Shown here: positions 9,254 through 17,484 of the stretch, piece by piece
Position numbering within the stretch: the first letter of the stretch is position 1
Layout: each line of letters opens with the position of its first letter
Assembly (NCBI GenBank): GCA_026388545.1
Contig: JAPLJS010000099.1
Coordinates: 1 to 42,320, forward strand
DNA from: Deltaproteobacteria bacterium
Lineage (GTDB): Bacteria; Desulfobacterota; Syntrophia; Syntrophales; UBA2185
Length of the DNA stretch: 42,320 nucleotides
Direction of reading: 5' to 3'
Program-made: the position numbers and the translations under genes
The notes under the pieces: model-generated
The model's database searches: none
What the model was told of the DNA's origin: nothing
The model's input: the letters and a program-made list of their open reading frames with translations, nothing else

Positions 9254-9734
9254 ATCTGATCCTCTCCTCGTATTTTTTCCTTAATTCTCTTTTTTTGCGG
9301 GGGTACTCAATCCAGAACGATGTGATCAATCTGCGTCTTCCGTCTGGATATTTCTTCATAATCACAACGAAATCAAATTGGTGCAGCCATATATAGGTGT
9401 GTATGTCTTTATCGCCCTCCTCATAGTCCCAGGTCAGCACTTCCGGCTCATCGGGATGCTCGATCATGGACCTGACCCAAGGCAACAACTCCGATCTGCG
9501 CAGATCGGGCAGCCGTTCGCCCGTTGCGGGGTCTTTTCTTGAGGTAAGGTGCCAGAATACTTTCTCCCTGCCATCTTCTTTTTCGGGGAATGACCAGACA
9601 TTGATCCCACGAAAAAAAGGCTGCGACGTGAGGAAATCCTTTTGAAAAATCTCGTATAAAAGGTCGAAGGTATCGTCTTTCCAGGGAGAAACCTGAAATA
9701 TATCCGGCAACCAGTCAGGTCTATCCGGCGTCAT
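9252..9734 (-). CDS. Unknown 160-residue protein in the defence island
   Basis: Family not recognised. The N-terminal half (PDIFQVSPWKDDTFDLLYE, then FLTSQPFFRG) leads to VFWHLTSRKDPATGERLP, LPWVRSMIEHP and VLTWDYEEG. The C-terminal part is FDFVVIMKKY and RRRLITSFWIEYPRKKRELRKKYEE. That ending (hydrophobic strand, Lys-Lys, then L-I-T-S/A-F and a basic tail) is reminiscent of the PBECR/RelE-like RNase folds, but this is a weak resemblance. The start overlaps the DUF3800 stop by four bases (ATGA), so the two are translated together, and it is the last gene before the 480-base gap. A toxin-like role is possible but unproven. Confidence 0.75.
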   Translation of the reverse strand: MTPDRPDWLPDIFQVSPWKDDTFDLLYEIFQKDFLTSQPFFRGINVWSFPEKEDGREKVFWHLTSRKDPATGERLPDLRRSELLPWVRSMIEHPDEPEVLTWDYEEGDKDIHTYIWLHQFDFVVIMKKYPDGRRRLITSFWIEYPRKKRELRKKYEERIR

Positions 9735-10435
9735 AGAGATTCTCTGGGTTTAAAAATAAAAACGTTAAACTTCTTTTCCGACAAGGCAGATGAGATCTTT
9801 AAACTCCGTTCGATTCGATTTTCAATATGTGTGACCACCGCCTCTTTTGCCTGATTTCCCAACAAATCCCGGTTTTGGTAAGATACCGCTCCCAACAGAA
9901 AATCTGCCAGTTGCATCAAGTCCGCTTCATGGGAATGGATGTTCTGAAAATGGCAGATCATCTGATTCGAATGATCGTGAACATTTCGGCATAACACATC
10001 CCGAAGTTTTTGCAGCTTCTTGCGGCTTCGCGTGTCCTTGATATCCAGATATATCCGGTACTGGTCCTGCGGGTTCAGGATTTTTTCCAGCAGGGCAAAG
10101 TACATCTTGTAATAAAAGGTATCATGGGAGCCCTGGTTGAATGCGTCATGATTCAGAAGGGCTTTGTTCTGAACCACAAGCGTTCGGAAATGAAGACATT
10201 CTTCACTGAAAAACCAATCCACCAGTCGTAGATAATAATCGATCCGAGACACCGAGACTTTGGTCCATTTCAATTCACCAGCGGCTCGATAGGTGAATTT
10301 CATCTCCCTTATTGTTGCAGCCAACCGGCCGGCCTCGGAATGGGGACATGAAATAGCCCCAAGAGCCATGATGGGTTGCCGATCATGCTCCAGGTGGCAG
10401 CTCTCGTCGCAGTAGATATTGAATATTTGGTTCAT
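9731..10435 (-). CDS. DUF3800 domain protein
   Basis: The opening NIYCDESCHLEHDRQPIMALGAI is the hallmark of DUF3800, whose conserved acidic residues are arranged like an RNase H-type active site: YCDES near the N-terminus, IYLDIKDTRSR in the middle and HSHEADLMQLADFLLGAV toward the end, where the acidic residue and QLADFL are conserved. DUF3800 genes often sit in defence islands and on mobile elements; nuclease activity is a family-level inference. The Met at 10435 is preferred because GGGG lies six bases upstream. A Met at 10447 is in frame but its ribosome site would touch the start codon. The gene lies about 40 bases after the HEPN-like gene and overlaps the next gene. Confidence 0.85.
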   Translation of the reverse strand: MNQIFNIYCDESCHLEHDRQPIMALGAISCPHSEAGRLAATIREMKFTYRAAGELKWTKVSVSRIDYYLRLVDWFFSEECLHFRTLVVQNKALLNHDAFNQGSHDTFYYKMYFALLEKILNPQDQYRIYLDIKDTRSRKKLQKLRDVLCRNVHDHSNQMICHFQNIHSHEADLMQLADFLLGAVSYQNRDLLGNQAKEAVVTHIENRIERSLKISSALSEKKFNVFIFKPRESL

Positions 10436-10477
10436 TTTTGACCCCATCCACCAATTGCGGCAGTTCTCCCAAGTTTT

Positions 10478-11524
10478 CTAAACGAATTTCTTCGCTATCA
10501 GGTATAGAATGGCATTAACGATCTGATGATAAAGCTTCTGATAATTTTCCTGACAATCAAAGACGTCATTCCAGATCAGGTTATGCCCCGTGGTATTTCT
10601 GAGCTTGCCTGCGGTTCTAAACGCGGTTTCTGCAGTGTCGTCGGTTATGCCACCAAGAATCTCTTCAAGACTGGATGAACGTATTCCACTTACTCGAAGA
10701 GAAAAGTCTTGTTCAAATTCATCAGACCATAGAATATCACCAAGTGTCTCAGGTTTTACTTTTTTGGTTACTTTCGTGATCGTCTTTGTAATATCGGGAT
10801 AGCACGCCTTCAACAGGGACTCAAAGATCAAAGCACCACTAAACAGATGGCCGGTGAACGGCGCAATCGAGCCGCCGATGGCGCTTCTGAGTTGAAGCTG
10901 TGTCAATCGATCTTTAAATTCCATGAGAAATACGTAGAATGCCGTCACAATCGTCCGTTTGGTATTGTCTCTCAGCAGACAACGGACAAAGCGATTTATG
11001 AAATCCTCCAAGGTCCAGTTCTTCTGCCCGGAGATGCTATTAAACCTTTCGAGTTGTTCAAGAAGACAGTCTTTGATTTCAACGATCGTCCGTTGGGCAA
11101 CCTGCTGTTGAGAATCTCTGAAAGTTAGGATTGCAGATCCAGGTAACTGCAACCATTCGTCGGGAGTTCTTGTATGTTGATGTGCACGAATATCCTCCGA
11201 GATAGCGGCGTCAATGTAGAACAGCGCCTTCTCAAAATCCCGGAAATCAAATGCCAGCCAGGACATGTGATAGAAAGGCGTTCCTTTGTGAATCAATTGA
11301 TACTTATCCGGGTCTTCCCTGTGGAGCAGCTTGAGGAGTTCTTCATAATCGCAGAATCGTTCGTAGGGAAAATCGGGGTTGGACGGTACATTTCCAATGC
11401 CGAATTGTTCAAAGAAACTATCGCCGAATGGATGCACATCAGTGACAAGATCTTGATAGGTTTTCTTCACCTCTTCAATGAAAGGAATGGATAGAAATGG
11501 CAGCTGTGTGCGCCTGGCCTTCAT
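10478..11524 (-). CDS. Unknown protein with C-terminal HEPN-like RNase motif
   Basis: Family not recognised. The last third is helical and contains GKLRNTTGHNLIWND; R309-N-T-T-G-H314 fits the R-x4-6-H motif, with the usual polar residue after Arg, that marks catalytic HEPN RNases. The segment upstream (SAIGGSIAPFTGHLFSGALIFESLLKACY, about 214-242) looks like the first HEPN helices of an abortive-infection-type protein, where an Arg-Asn-x3-His helix comes last. The N-terminal 200 residues carry no motif I know. The gene overlaps the methyltransferase stop by four bases (ATGA), so it is translated directly with it. Expected role: RNA-cutting effector or accessory of the methyltransferase system. 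The motif is seen; the function is inferred. Confidence 0.78.
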   Translation of the reverse strand: MKARRTQLPFLSIPFIEEVKKTYQDLVTDVHPFGDSFFEQFGIGNVPSNPDFPYERFCDYEELLKLLHREDPDKYQLIHKGTPFYHMSWLAFDFRDFEKALFYIDAAISEDIRAHQHTRTPDEWLQLPGSAILTFRDSQQQVAQRTIVEIKDCLLEQLERFNSISGQKNWTLEDFINRFVRCLLRDNTKRTIVTAFYVFLMEFKDRLTQLQLRSAIGGSIAPFTGHLFSGALIFESLLKACYPDITKTITKVTKKVKPETLGDILWSDEFEQDFSLRVSGIRSSSLEEILGGITDDTAETAFRTAGKLRNTTGHNLIWNDVFDCQENYQKLYHQIVNAILYLIAKKFV

Positions 11525-14500
11525 TCAACCCTCCCCGATTCGGCACTGATTGCTGTTAGTCCATACAAATGGTTCACCGATTCATTGATTGCCCCTTCAA
11601 GCACTGCGATGTCGGCGTGGGGATCGGTGCGGCGGGCGGCGAGGATCCGGTCGACAAGGCTGACGATTGAGGCCTGTTGCTCGGGGGTGGCATCGGGAAT
11701 GGGGAGTTGTTTCCAATCATCAGGGTAGAGGTGAATGTTGCTTCGGCGGTGGGCGCGGAGGTAGTCGCGGGCGGCGGCGGAGTTCATCACGGCCAGGAGG
11801 TATTTCACGGCGAAGCGGCGGCTGGTTTTTTCGAGATCCTCCCGTCGGGGGAGGTCTGGTCGGGGCGGCCTCTCGCCCCCGTAGCGGGCCGTTTTCTTGA
11901 TCGATTTGTTCCGGACGCCGGCAAGGCTGTGCCAGAGGATGAAGCCTACGCTACTTTCCGAAAAGTGAAGATATTTGTCATCATAACTGACTTTAAGATC
12001 GGAACCTGGACTTCGTTGAGCCAAGATTTTTTCCTCAATATTATACATTTCAGGGAATGTCTTCCTTCGGAACATCGCTGGTGCTCGTTCTGTACCCCAT
12101 TCCAACCATTCAATTGTTAAGGGAAGCCATCGATCTAAATGCTTCCCTTCGACGAAAGGCTTGGGGTGCAATTCATCGCGGTTTGATGCAACAACGTCTT
12201 TCAATTCAAAGGCCCCTCTTGAAATTTTTTCATCGGCGCTGACAGCCATACCGTAGCTGATGTAACAGATATCGGCCAGGGTAAGCGTCGGATTGGCAAA
12301 ATGACTGTTCGCCTCGTCTTCAGGAAAAAATGCTCGGCAGGTCAGGCGCGCTTGTTCATCCGTGGGAAGCAGACGAACGACGCCAAACTCCGGCCCGTGG
12401 AGGCGCCGCTCCGGCCGGTTCCCGGCACCGTCGGCCCTCTGGAAGAGATAGGTAATGTTCCGGACCGCGGCGTCGAAGATCTGAATCCTACTAAAGAAAT
12501 CGAGACGCCGGACACAGGCGTTCTTCAGGAACCACTCCTGGGGCTTCAGGGCGTATTTGGAATGGCAGAAGGCATCGGAGACGATCATCGTCGTGAAGCC
12601 GCCGGGTTTGAGGAGCTGGAAGCCGCGCTCGATGAAGGGGACGTAGAGGTCCCACTTCTCCCAGAGTGTCCGGTAGCGGCCGCTCTGCTCGATGGCCTTG
12701 CGGAGCTTCAGGTGCTCTTCACCGGAGTCGGCCCGGACGTAGGGTGGATTCCCGATAGTGATATCGAAGCCGTCAGCGACGCCGAACATCCATTCGGGAT
12801 CGAAAAAGTCGGCGGCGGTGTTCTGGTCGTAGGGGTCCCACTGGGCGAGCTTTTCGGTCGTCTCGCGTGGGAAGCCGTCCAGTTTTAGCAGCGCCGCAAT
12901 TTCGGACCGGATTTGCTCATCGAGCTTCCGGTATCTGCCCTTTGTTGCCGGGGTGAGGGCGGTGAAGTGCTTCCGCCGGACGTCGGCCAGTTCCTTTTCC
13001 CTATGCTCAATCTCCGGGTTGCGCAGGATGGCTTGGACAGGCTTCTCGACGTCGAGCAGCGTGTTGGCAGCGACAAACTTGGTTTCGAGATTGGGCAGGG
13101 GACGCACGCCAAGATTTGGCGCGTTCGGGTCAATTCGTTGATCCACTATCAGCGAGATGAAAAAACGCATCTTGGCGATTTGAACCGCAATGGGCTGGAT
13201 GTCCACGCCGTAGAGGCAGTTTTCGATCAGGTAGAGTTTGCGCCCGTAATCCAGTTCGTTGCGTTCGAACGCCTCCTCGATACCGACTATCTGCAGTTCC
13301 AGTTCCCTGACTGTCCGCTCGCGGATGGCGGCGTCTTCGATCTTTTCCGCCGTATCGATGGCGTCGCGGACGCGCCGGATCTGCCGCTGCTCCCACTGCT
13401 CGTTGCGCGGATCGAGTTTGCCCAAGATGAACACGAGCTTGTGCAGAATGCCCATCGGGAAAGCACCCGACCCCACCGCCGGATCCAACGCCTTTAATTT
13501 GTCTATCGCGGCGATGAGCGTCTCGGTTTCCCGATCGTCAAAATCATGATCGCTCTCCTCCCACGACGCCAGCCGCCGGAATTTCTTCTCCGTGGCCTCT
13601 GCGTTCTCTGTGATTAAACTCCCTTTCATGAAGGCGATTAGCGTCTCGTCCACCATGTAGTCCACGATTTCGCGCGGGGTGTAGAAAGAGCCGGTCTGTT
13701 TGCGGGCCGTGGCGCCGGTTTCGGGATTGTAAGCGGCGAGCAGGTTCTCGAACACCTTTCCGGAAAGCTCCGGGTCGAGGGCGACTTCCTGCTCGATGGG
13801 CGTGTTTTCCTCAATCGTGAAACGGTATCGTTGAAGGGTGTGGATTAGCCCTCGCACCCGGACCTTCCTGAACTTCTTGTCGCCATAGTCCGCACTGAGG
13901 TCTTCTTCGCGCTCAGATCCGAAGAACAGGAAATCCGGCACAACCGGCTGGCTGTCCGGCCGTCGGGAAAAGCCGTCAATGCGCACGTAACGCGGCCTGG
14001 CACTTTCGCCCAGATCCTTGTCCAGGCACTCGAACAAACCGCCGTTGAGGAAGGGGATGTTCTTAAACATTGCCAGCACCGCATCGGGCTCCTGGAACAG
14101 ATCATGATGCCGGTATAGGCTGTGCGCCATGAAGTTTTGCTCGTCCTTTGCCCAGCCCCGCTTGTCCATCTCGGTATTCAGCGTTGCGAAGAACAGGTTT
14201 TGCAGGATCGCCTTGTAGAAAACCGAATCCTTCCCGGCATTATTGTCTGGAGCGAATCCGTCGAGCAGTTTATCCAAGCGGCGCTGATCGAACAGGACCT
14301 CGGGAATCAGACCTTTTTCCTTCACGAACCAGCAGAAGATCAACCGTGTGATCATGCGTATCACGCCGATATGCTCGTTCCCGTCAGCCTCTTTGGGCGC
14401 ATCTTTGGGAAAACGAACGTGCTTCAGCGCCCAGAAATACCAGTTGGCGAGTTCCTTGTAGAAATCTTTGGTAACCTTTTCAACGTCGAAAGCGTCATCG

Positions 14501-15012
14501 TGGCGTTTTTGAATCTCCAGCGCGGGGATGCTGAACAGTTCTTTCCCAATCGAAACGAGATCCAGCATCTGTAGGCGTTCAGCGGCCGTGCGCAAACCGC
14601 CGTCGGCTCGCACAGTAATCCGGCGGAAAATTCGCCGTTTCTCCGCCTTTTCGTCATACTTGATGTTCAGGAAATGCCAGGAGGATTGTGTTGTGTCGGA
14701 GAAAACGAACAGGCAGTACGGATGCTCGCGGATCAACTGGTTGACGATGGGCCGCTCAAGGTTTCTCTGAAGGCTATCGGACGCCAGGCGGCAATACAAC
14801 ACATGAAACGCATTATCCTCACCCCCGCTCGCAAACAGGATGGGGTCGTCGACCAATGCCTTACGGGCGGAATCCGGCCAGCCGCGCATACTGAGCGGCG
14901 CGTTTTCACGCTCGTAATTCAGCTCCGTCCAGAACAGTTCCTTCAGGGCATCGAGCCCCCGCAGTTGTTCCAGGATTTTCAGTACGGTCTGCTTACGTTC
15001 GAGAACAGGCAT
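11521..15012 (-). CDS. Eco57I-like adenine DNA methyltransferase with target-recognition region
   Basis: A 1163-residue enzyme of the type IIG-like/Eco57I methylase class that would methylate adenine in a specific DNA site. Visible in order: a large N-terminal region without a PD-(D/E)xK I can point to (1-410), GSFYTPREIVDYMV (441-454), the SAM-binding motif I DPAVGSGAF (510-518), the catalytic motif IV NPPYV (755-759), then a C-terminal recognition region ending SNIHLYPDDWKQLPIPD, as in TRDs of this family. It starts with ATG just after AAGGGGGG. It heads a tight operon (ATGA overlap to the next gene). By eye it is clearly richer in G and C than the genes just downstream, which suggests the island was assembled from parts of different origin. 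The helicase at 4831-8166 is the likely partner. Confidence 0.9.
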   Translation of the reverse strand: MPVLERKQTVLKILEQLRGLDALKELFWTELNYERENAPLSMRGWPDSARKALVDDPILFASGGEDNAFHVLYCRLASDSLQRNLERPIVNQLIREHPYCLFVFSDTTQSSWHFLNIKYDEKAEKRRIFRRITVRADGGLRTAAERLQMLDLVSIGKELFSIPALEIQKRHDDAFDVEKVTKDFYKELANWYFWALKHVRFPKDAPKEADGNEHIGVIRMITRLIFCWFVKEKGLIPEVLFDQRRLDKLLDGFAPDNNAGKDSVFYKAILQNLFFATLNTEMDKRGWAKDEQNFMAHSLYRHHDLFQEPDAVLAMFKNIPFLNGGLFECLDKDLGESARPRYVRIDGFSRRPDSQPVVPDFLFFGSEREEDLSADYGDKKFRKVRVRGLIHTLQRYRFTIEENTPIEQEVALDPELSGKVFENLLAAYNPETGATARKQTGSFYTPREIVDYMVDETLIAFMKGSLITENAEATEKKFRRLASWEESDHDFDDRETETLIAAIDKLKALDPAVGSGAFPMGILHKLVFILGKLDPRNEQWEQRQIRRVRDAIDTAEKIEDAAIRERTVRELELQIVGIEEAFERNELDYGRKLYLIENCLYGVDIQPIAVQIAKMRFFISLIVDQRIDPNAPNLGVRPLPNLETKFVAANTLLDVEKPVQAILRNPEIEHREKELADVRRKHFTALTPATKGRYRKLDEQIRSEIAALLKLDGFPRETTEKLAQWDPYDQNTAADFFDPEWMFGVADGFDITIGNPPYVRADSGEEHLKLRKAIEQSGRYRTLWEKWDLYVPFIERGFQLLKPGGFTTMIVSDAFCHSKYALKPQEWFLKNACVRRLDFFSRIQIFDAAVRNITYLFQRADGAGNRPERRLHGPEFGVVRLLPTDEQARLTCRAFFPEDEANSHFANPTLTLADICYISYGMAVSADEKISRGAFELKDVVASNRDELHPKPFVEGKHLDRWLPLTIEWLEWGTERAPAMFRRKTFPEMYNIEEKILAQRSPGSDLKVSYDDKYLHFSESSVGFILWHSLAGVRNKSIKKTARYGGERPPRPDLPRREDLEKTSRRFAVKYLLAVMNSAAARDYLRAHRRSNIHLYPDDWKQLPIPDATPEQQASIVSLVDRILAARRTDPHADIAVLEGAINESVNHLYGLTAISAESGRVE

Positions 15013-15040
15013 CAGCCCCCCTTATGACCGGATTATTGAT

Positions 15041-15059
15041 CTATGTCATCATGTCATAG
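15041..15059. promoter_or_regulatory. Near-palindromic direct repeat upstream of the methyltransferase operon
   Basis: CTATGTCATCATGTCATAG contains two ATGTCAT copies 8 bases apart and is also an imperfect palindrome, 29 bases before the methyltransferase start. It is placed where a controller protein or antitoxin could bind. No clear -35/-10 pair could be assigned. Confidence 0.3.
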
Positions 15060-15312
15060 TTTGAATAAGCCAATTTTCTATTGAAGTGAAGTCCTATTAT
15101 CACGATTTTCATAAGAAATCTATTATGAAGAAAAAAGCTTGATCATTGATGAATACAGGAAGTGCAACCAGGTTCACCCTGAACAGAAAATAGGCTGTTA
15201 GGCCTTCGCATGTTTCGATCCTGTATTCATTAAGTTGCTCCGGAATTACGCATGAACCGGATGAACCACAAATAAATACTTGATATTCAATGTCATTGCC
15301 TTAATTACTTTA

Positions 15313-15445
15313 ACTCCCCTCTTTTTCTAAAGAGGGGTCGGGGGAGGTTTTATGGAACATCTTAAAATCCCCCTGAATCCCCCTTTACAAAGGGGGACGA
15401 AAATATGTCCAAACTCCAGATCCCCCTTTGCAAAGGGGGACGATA
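15313..15445. repeat. Cluster of three dyad repeats (CCCCCTTT/AAAGGGGG type)
   Basis: Three inverted repeats follow each other: CCCCTCTTT...AAAGAGGGG at about 15316-15336, CCCCCTTTACAAAGGGGG at about 15379-15396, and CCCCCTTTGCAAAGGGGG at about 15422-15439. The last two share flanks (ATCCCC... and ...GGGGGACGA). Dispersed dyads of this type are common between genes in deltaproteobacteria. The rest of the 567-base gap 15013-15579 shows no gene. Confidence 0.75.
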
Positions 15446-15579
15446 TTGATAATTTTGAAACAATAAACGTATAATTTGCTTTCATATACCGTGTGTGATA
15501 ATTTTCTAAGGATCGTTGAGAATAGCAATTAAAATATCTGATTAGCATTTTGCTTAAATAATTTCGTAAATACGGTATA

Positions 15580-16287
15580 ATGGATATAAAAAAACGTTTT
15601 ATTATTTTATCGGGACCGTCGTGCGTCGGAAAATCACCACTGCTCAAATCCCTTAAAAGGGTGCATCCGGATATATCCTTTCAGATGCCCATCCTGTACA
15701 CCAGCCGTCCACCCCGGTCTATCGAAACAGAAGGCATCGACTACTATTTTCGTTCCGAGCAGGAAATCATGTCTTTTTCTCCGGACCGTTATATTGTCGG
15801 GAAAACGCGGACCGTCCGGCAGGCCATCGACCTTGAGGAAATGCAGCAGATATTTACCCGTCATGATTTGATTATCCTCGAAATATATCCTACCCTCGGC
15901 AAAGTATTTCAAGATCATCCGTTGATACAGCAGCTATCGGCTGACTTTGAAGTGCGTACCGTTTTCATCAGTCCGGCTACCGAAGACGAAATTCATGCCC
16001 TGCAAATCAACATGGGTTTCCATTCGCCGGCAGAAGCCGCAGCCGCTATTATGCTGCCCAAACTCATTGTCCGTATGCAGCAACAGGGTAATCTGCTTTT
16101 ACCCGAGGTAATGGAGGATCTGCAAATACGCTCAGCCAAGGCATATGAAGAGATCAAGATGGGTGAAAACTATACAGACTGGATTGTCAACCATGATGGT
16201 GAGGATTCACATAACTGGCGTTACACACCTCCTCTCGGTGAAGCGGGAATGACGTTGAGGCGTTTTGTAGACATCCTTCTCAAATAA
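15580..16287 (+). CDS. Divergent guanylate kinase-like protein
   Basis: A P-loop kinase of the guanylate kinase family: GPSCVGKS at residues 12-19, then LYTSRPPRSIETEGIDYYF, matching the GMP-binding TTRPPRxGExxGxDYxF block. At 235 residues it is longer than the usual 205 or so. The residue after GKS is Pro instead of Thr/Ser, and the second half (ISPATEDEIHALQINMGF) departs from the usual lid region. It may use another nucleotide or ligand, so no gene symbol is given. There is no clear ribosome site, and a TATAAT overlaps the start codon, so the start is uncertain, although no other ATG lies before the P-loop. It stands alone between the repeat cluster and the Fe-S gene. Confidence 0.8.
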   Translation: MDIKKRFIILSGPSCVGKSPLLKSLKRVHPDISFQMPILYTSRPPRSIETEGIDYYFRSEQEIMSFSPDRYIVGKTRTVRQAIDLEEMQQIFTRHDLIILEIYPTLGKVFQDHPLIQQLSADFEVRTVFISPATEDEIHALQINMGFHSPAEAAAAIMLPKLIVRMQQQGNLLLPEVMEDLQIRSAKAYEEIKMGENYTDWIVNHDGEDSHNWRYTPPLGEAGMTLRRFVDILLK

Positions 16288-16416
16288 TGGATATACTGTC
16301 TCCCCGCTGGTAGATTTAAAATTATCCTTGACGCTAACAGGTAAAGTCGCTAGTTGTACCCGAAATACTCAAGAGTTCACTTTTAACCTTCCTTAATTTC
16401 ATGAGGTCCATGACGA

Positions 16417-17481
16417 ATGACTCAAGATATTTATGAACGCTTAGCCACACATTTGGATAACCTCCCCGGCGGATTTCCGCGTACGGAAACGGGGGTTGAA
16501 ATCCGTATCCTGAAACGTCTATTCACTGAAGAAGAAGCCCTAATGGCGTGTTATTTACGCATGCTGCCGGAGCCTGTCGAGAGAATCGCGAAAAGGGCCA
16601 ACATGCCGCCGGAGGACCTCGCGGAAAAGCTCTACCGGATGTCGCACAAGGGGTTGATCTACCGCGCCGACCTGCCTGAGGGCAACCGCTACATGGCATC
16701 CCAGTTCGTGATTGGAATATGGGAGTATCATGTCAACGACCTGGACGAAGGATTGATCAGGGATATGAACGAATATATCCCCTCCTTAATGGACACAGCA
16801 TCCAATCTTAAAACCCATCAATTAAGAACCATACCAATCGGGGCCAGCCTGGATGGTCAAGGAGCGGTAATGCCATATGAAGAAGCCCGGAAACTTATTG
16901 AACAGCAGACAAAGATTGTCGTTGCTCCCTGTATATGCCGAAAAGAACATGCCATGATCGGGAAAGGCTGCGGAAAATCGGTTGAGGCCTGTCTTGTTTT
17001 TTCCAGCGGCGCTTACTTTTATGAAAACAACGGTCTCGGGCGTTCGATCAGCCGTGACGAAGCCATTCACATTTTAAATAAGGCTGAAGAGGAAGCCCTT
17101 GTGCTGCAACCAACCAATGCCCAGAAAATCACGAATATGTGCCTCTGCTGCGGAGACTGCTGCCAGATATTGAAAAGTCTTAAGAGGCTCCCCAATCCGG
17201 CTTCGCTTGTACACAGCAATTATTATGTCGGGATTCGGAAGGATGACTGCCTCGGTTGTGAAACCTGCGTAGAACGGTGCCAGATGGAGGCTATTCGCAT
17301 GCAGGATGGGATTGCCGAGGTCAATCTTGACTACTGTATAGGATGCGGCCTCTGCGTCTCTACGTGCAGCGGTAAGGCTATCGATCTCGTCCGTAAAAAC
17401 GAAGAGGATTGTTATACGCCCCCGGCCAGCGTGGTCGAGACATACATCCGCATTGCCCAAGAAAGGGGGTTAATCAAATAG
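16417..17481 (+). CDS. Winged-helix plus multi-[4Fe-4S] ferredoxin-type protein
   Basis: The N-terminal third (about 30-85) looks like a winged-helix module (EEALMACYLRMLPEPVERIAKR, then AEKLYRMSHKGLIYR). It is followed by Cys clusters: C172, C174, C185, C192; then CLCCGDCC at 242-249; then two classical ferredoxin motifs, CLGCETCVERC (278-288) and CIGCGLCVSTC (307-317). The last two should each hold a [4Fe-4S] cluster; the first two may hold another. Proteins of this build occur widely in syntrophic and sulfate-reducing bacteria as cytoplasmic electron carriers of unknown partner. A Gly-rich ribosome site for the next gene lies in its last codons, and the next gene follows after 3 bases, so it is co-transcribed with the flavoprotein. 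Confidence 0.85.
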   Translation: MTQDIYERLATHLDNLPGGFPRTETGVEIRILKRLFTEEEALMACYLRMLPEPVERIAKRANMPPEDLAEKLYRMSHKGLIYRADLPEGNRYMASQFVIGIWEYHVNDLDEGLIRDMNEYIPSLMDTASNLKTHQLRTIPIGASLDGQGAVMPYEEARKLIEQQTKIVVAPCICRKEHAMIGKGCGKSVEACLVFSSGAYFYENNGLGRSISRDEAIHILNKAEEEALVLQPTNAQKITNMCLCCGDCCQILKSLKRLPNPASLVHSNYYVGIRKDDCLGCETCVERCQMEAIRMQDGIAEVNLDYCIGCGLCVSTCSGKAIDLVRKNEEDCYTPPASVVETYIRIAQERGLIK

Positions 17482-17484
17482 AGC

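Noticed and set aside
11667-12888. Several plus-strand open frames opposite the methyltransferase
   Set aside because: Antisense frames in a GC-rich coding region; the minus-strand frame has all methylase motifs.
15379-15445. Possible CRISPR array from the repeated CCCCCTTTnCAAAGGGGG units
   Set aside because: Only two or three copies, irregular spacing, perfect palindromes and no cas genes; these are dispersed dyads.
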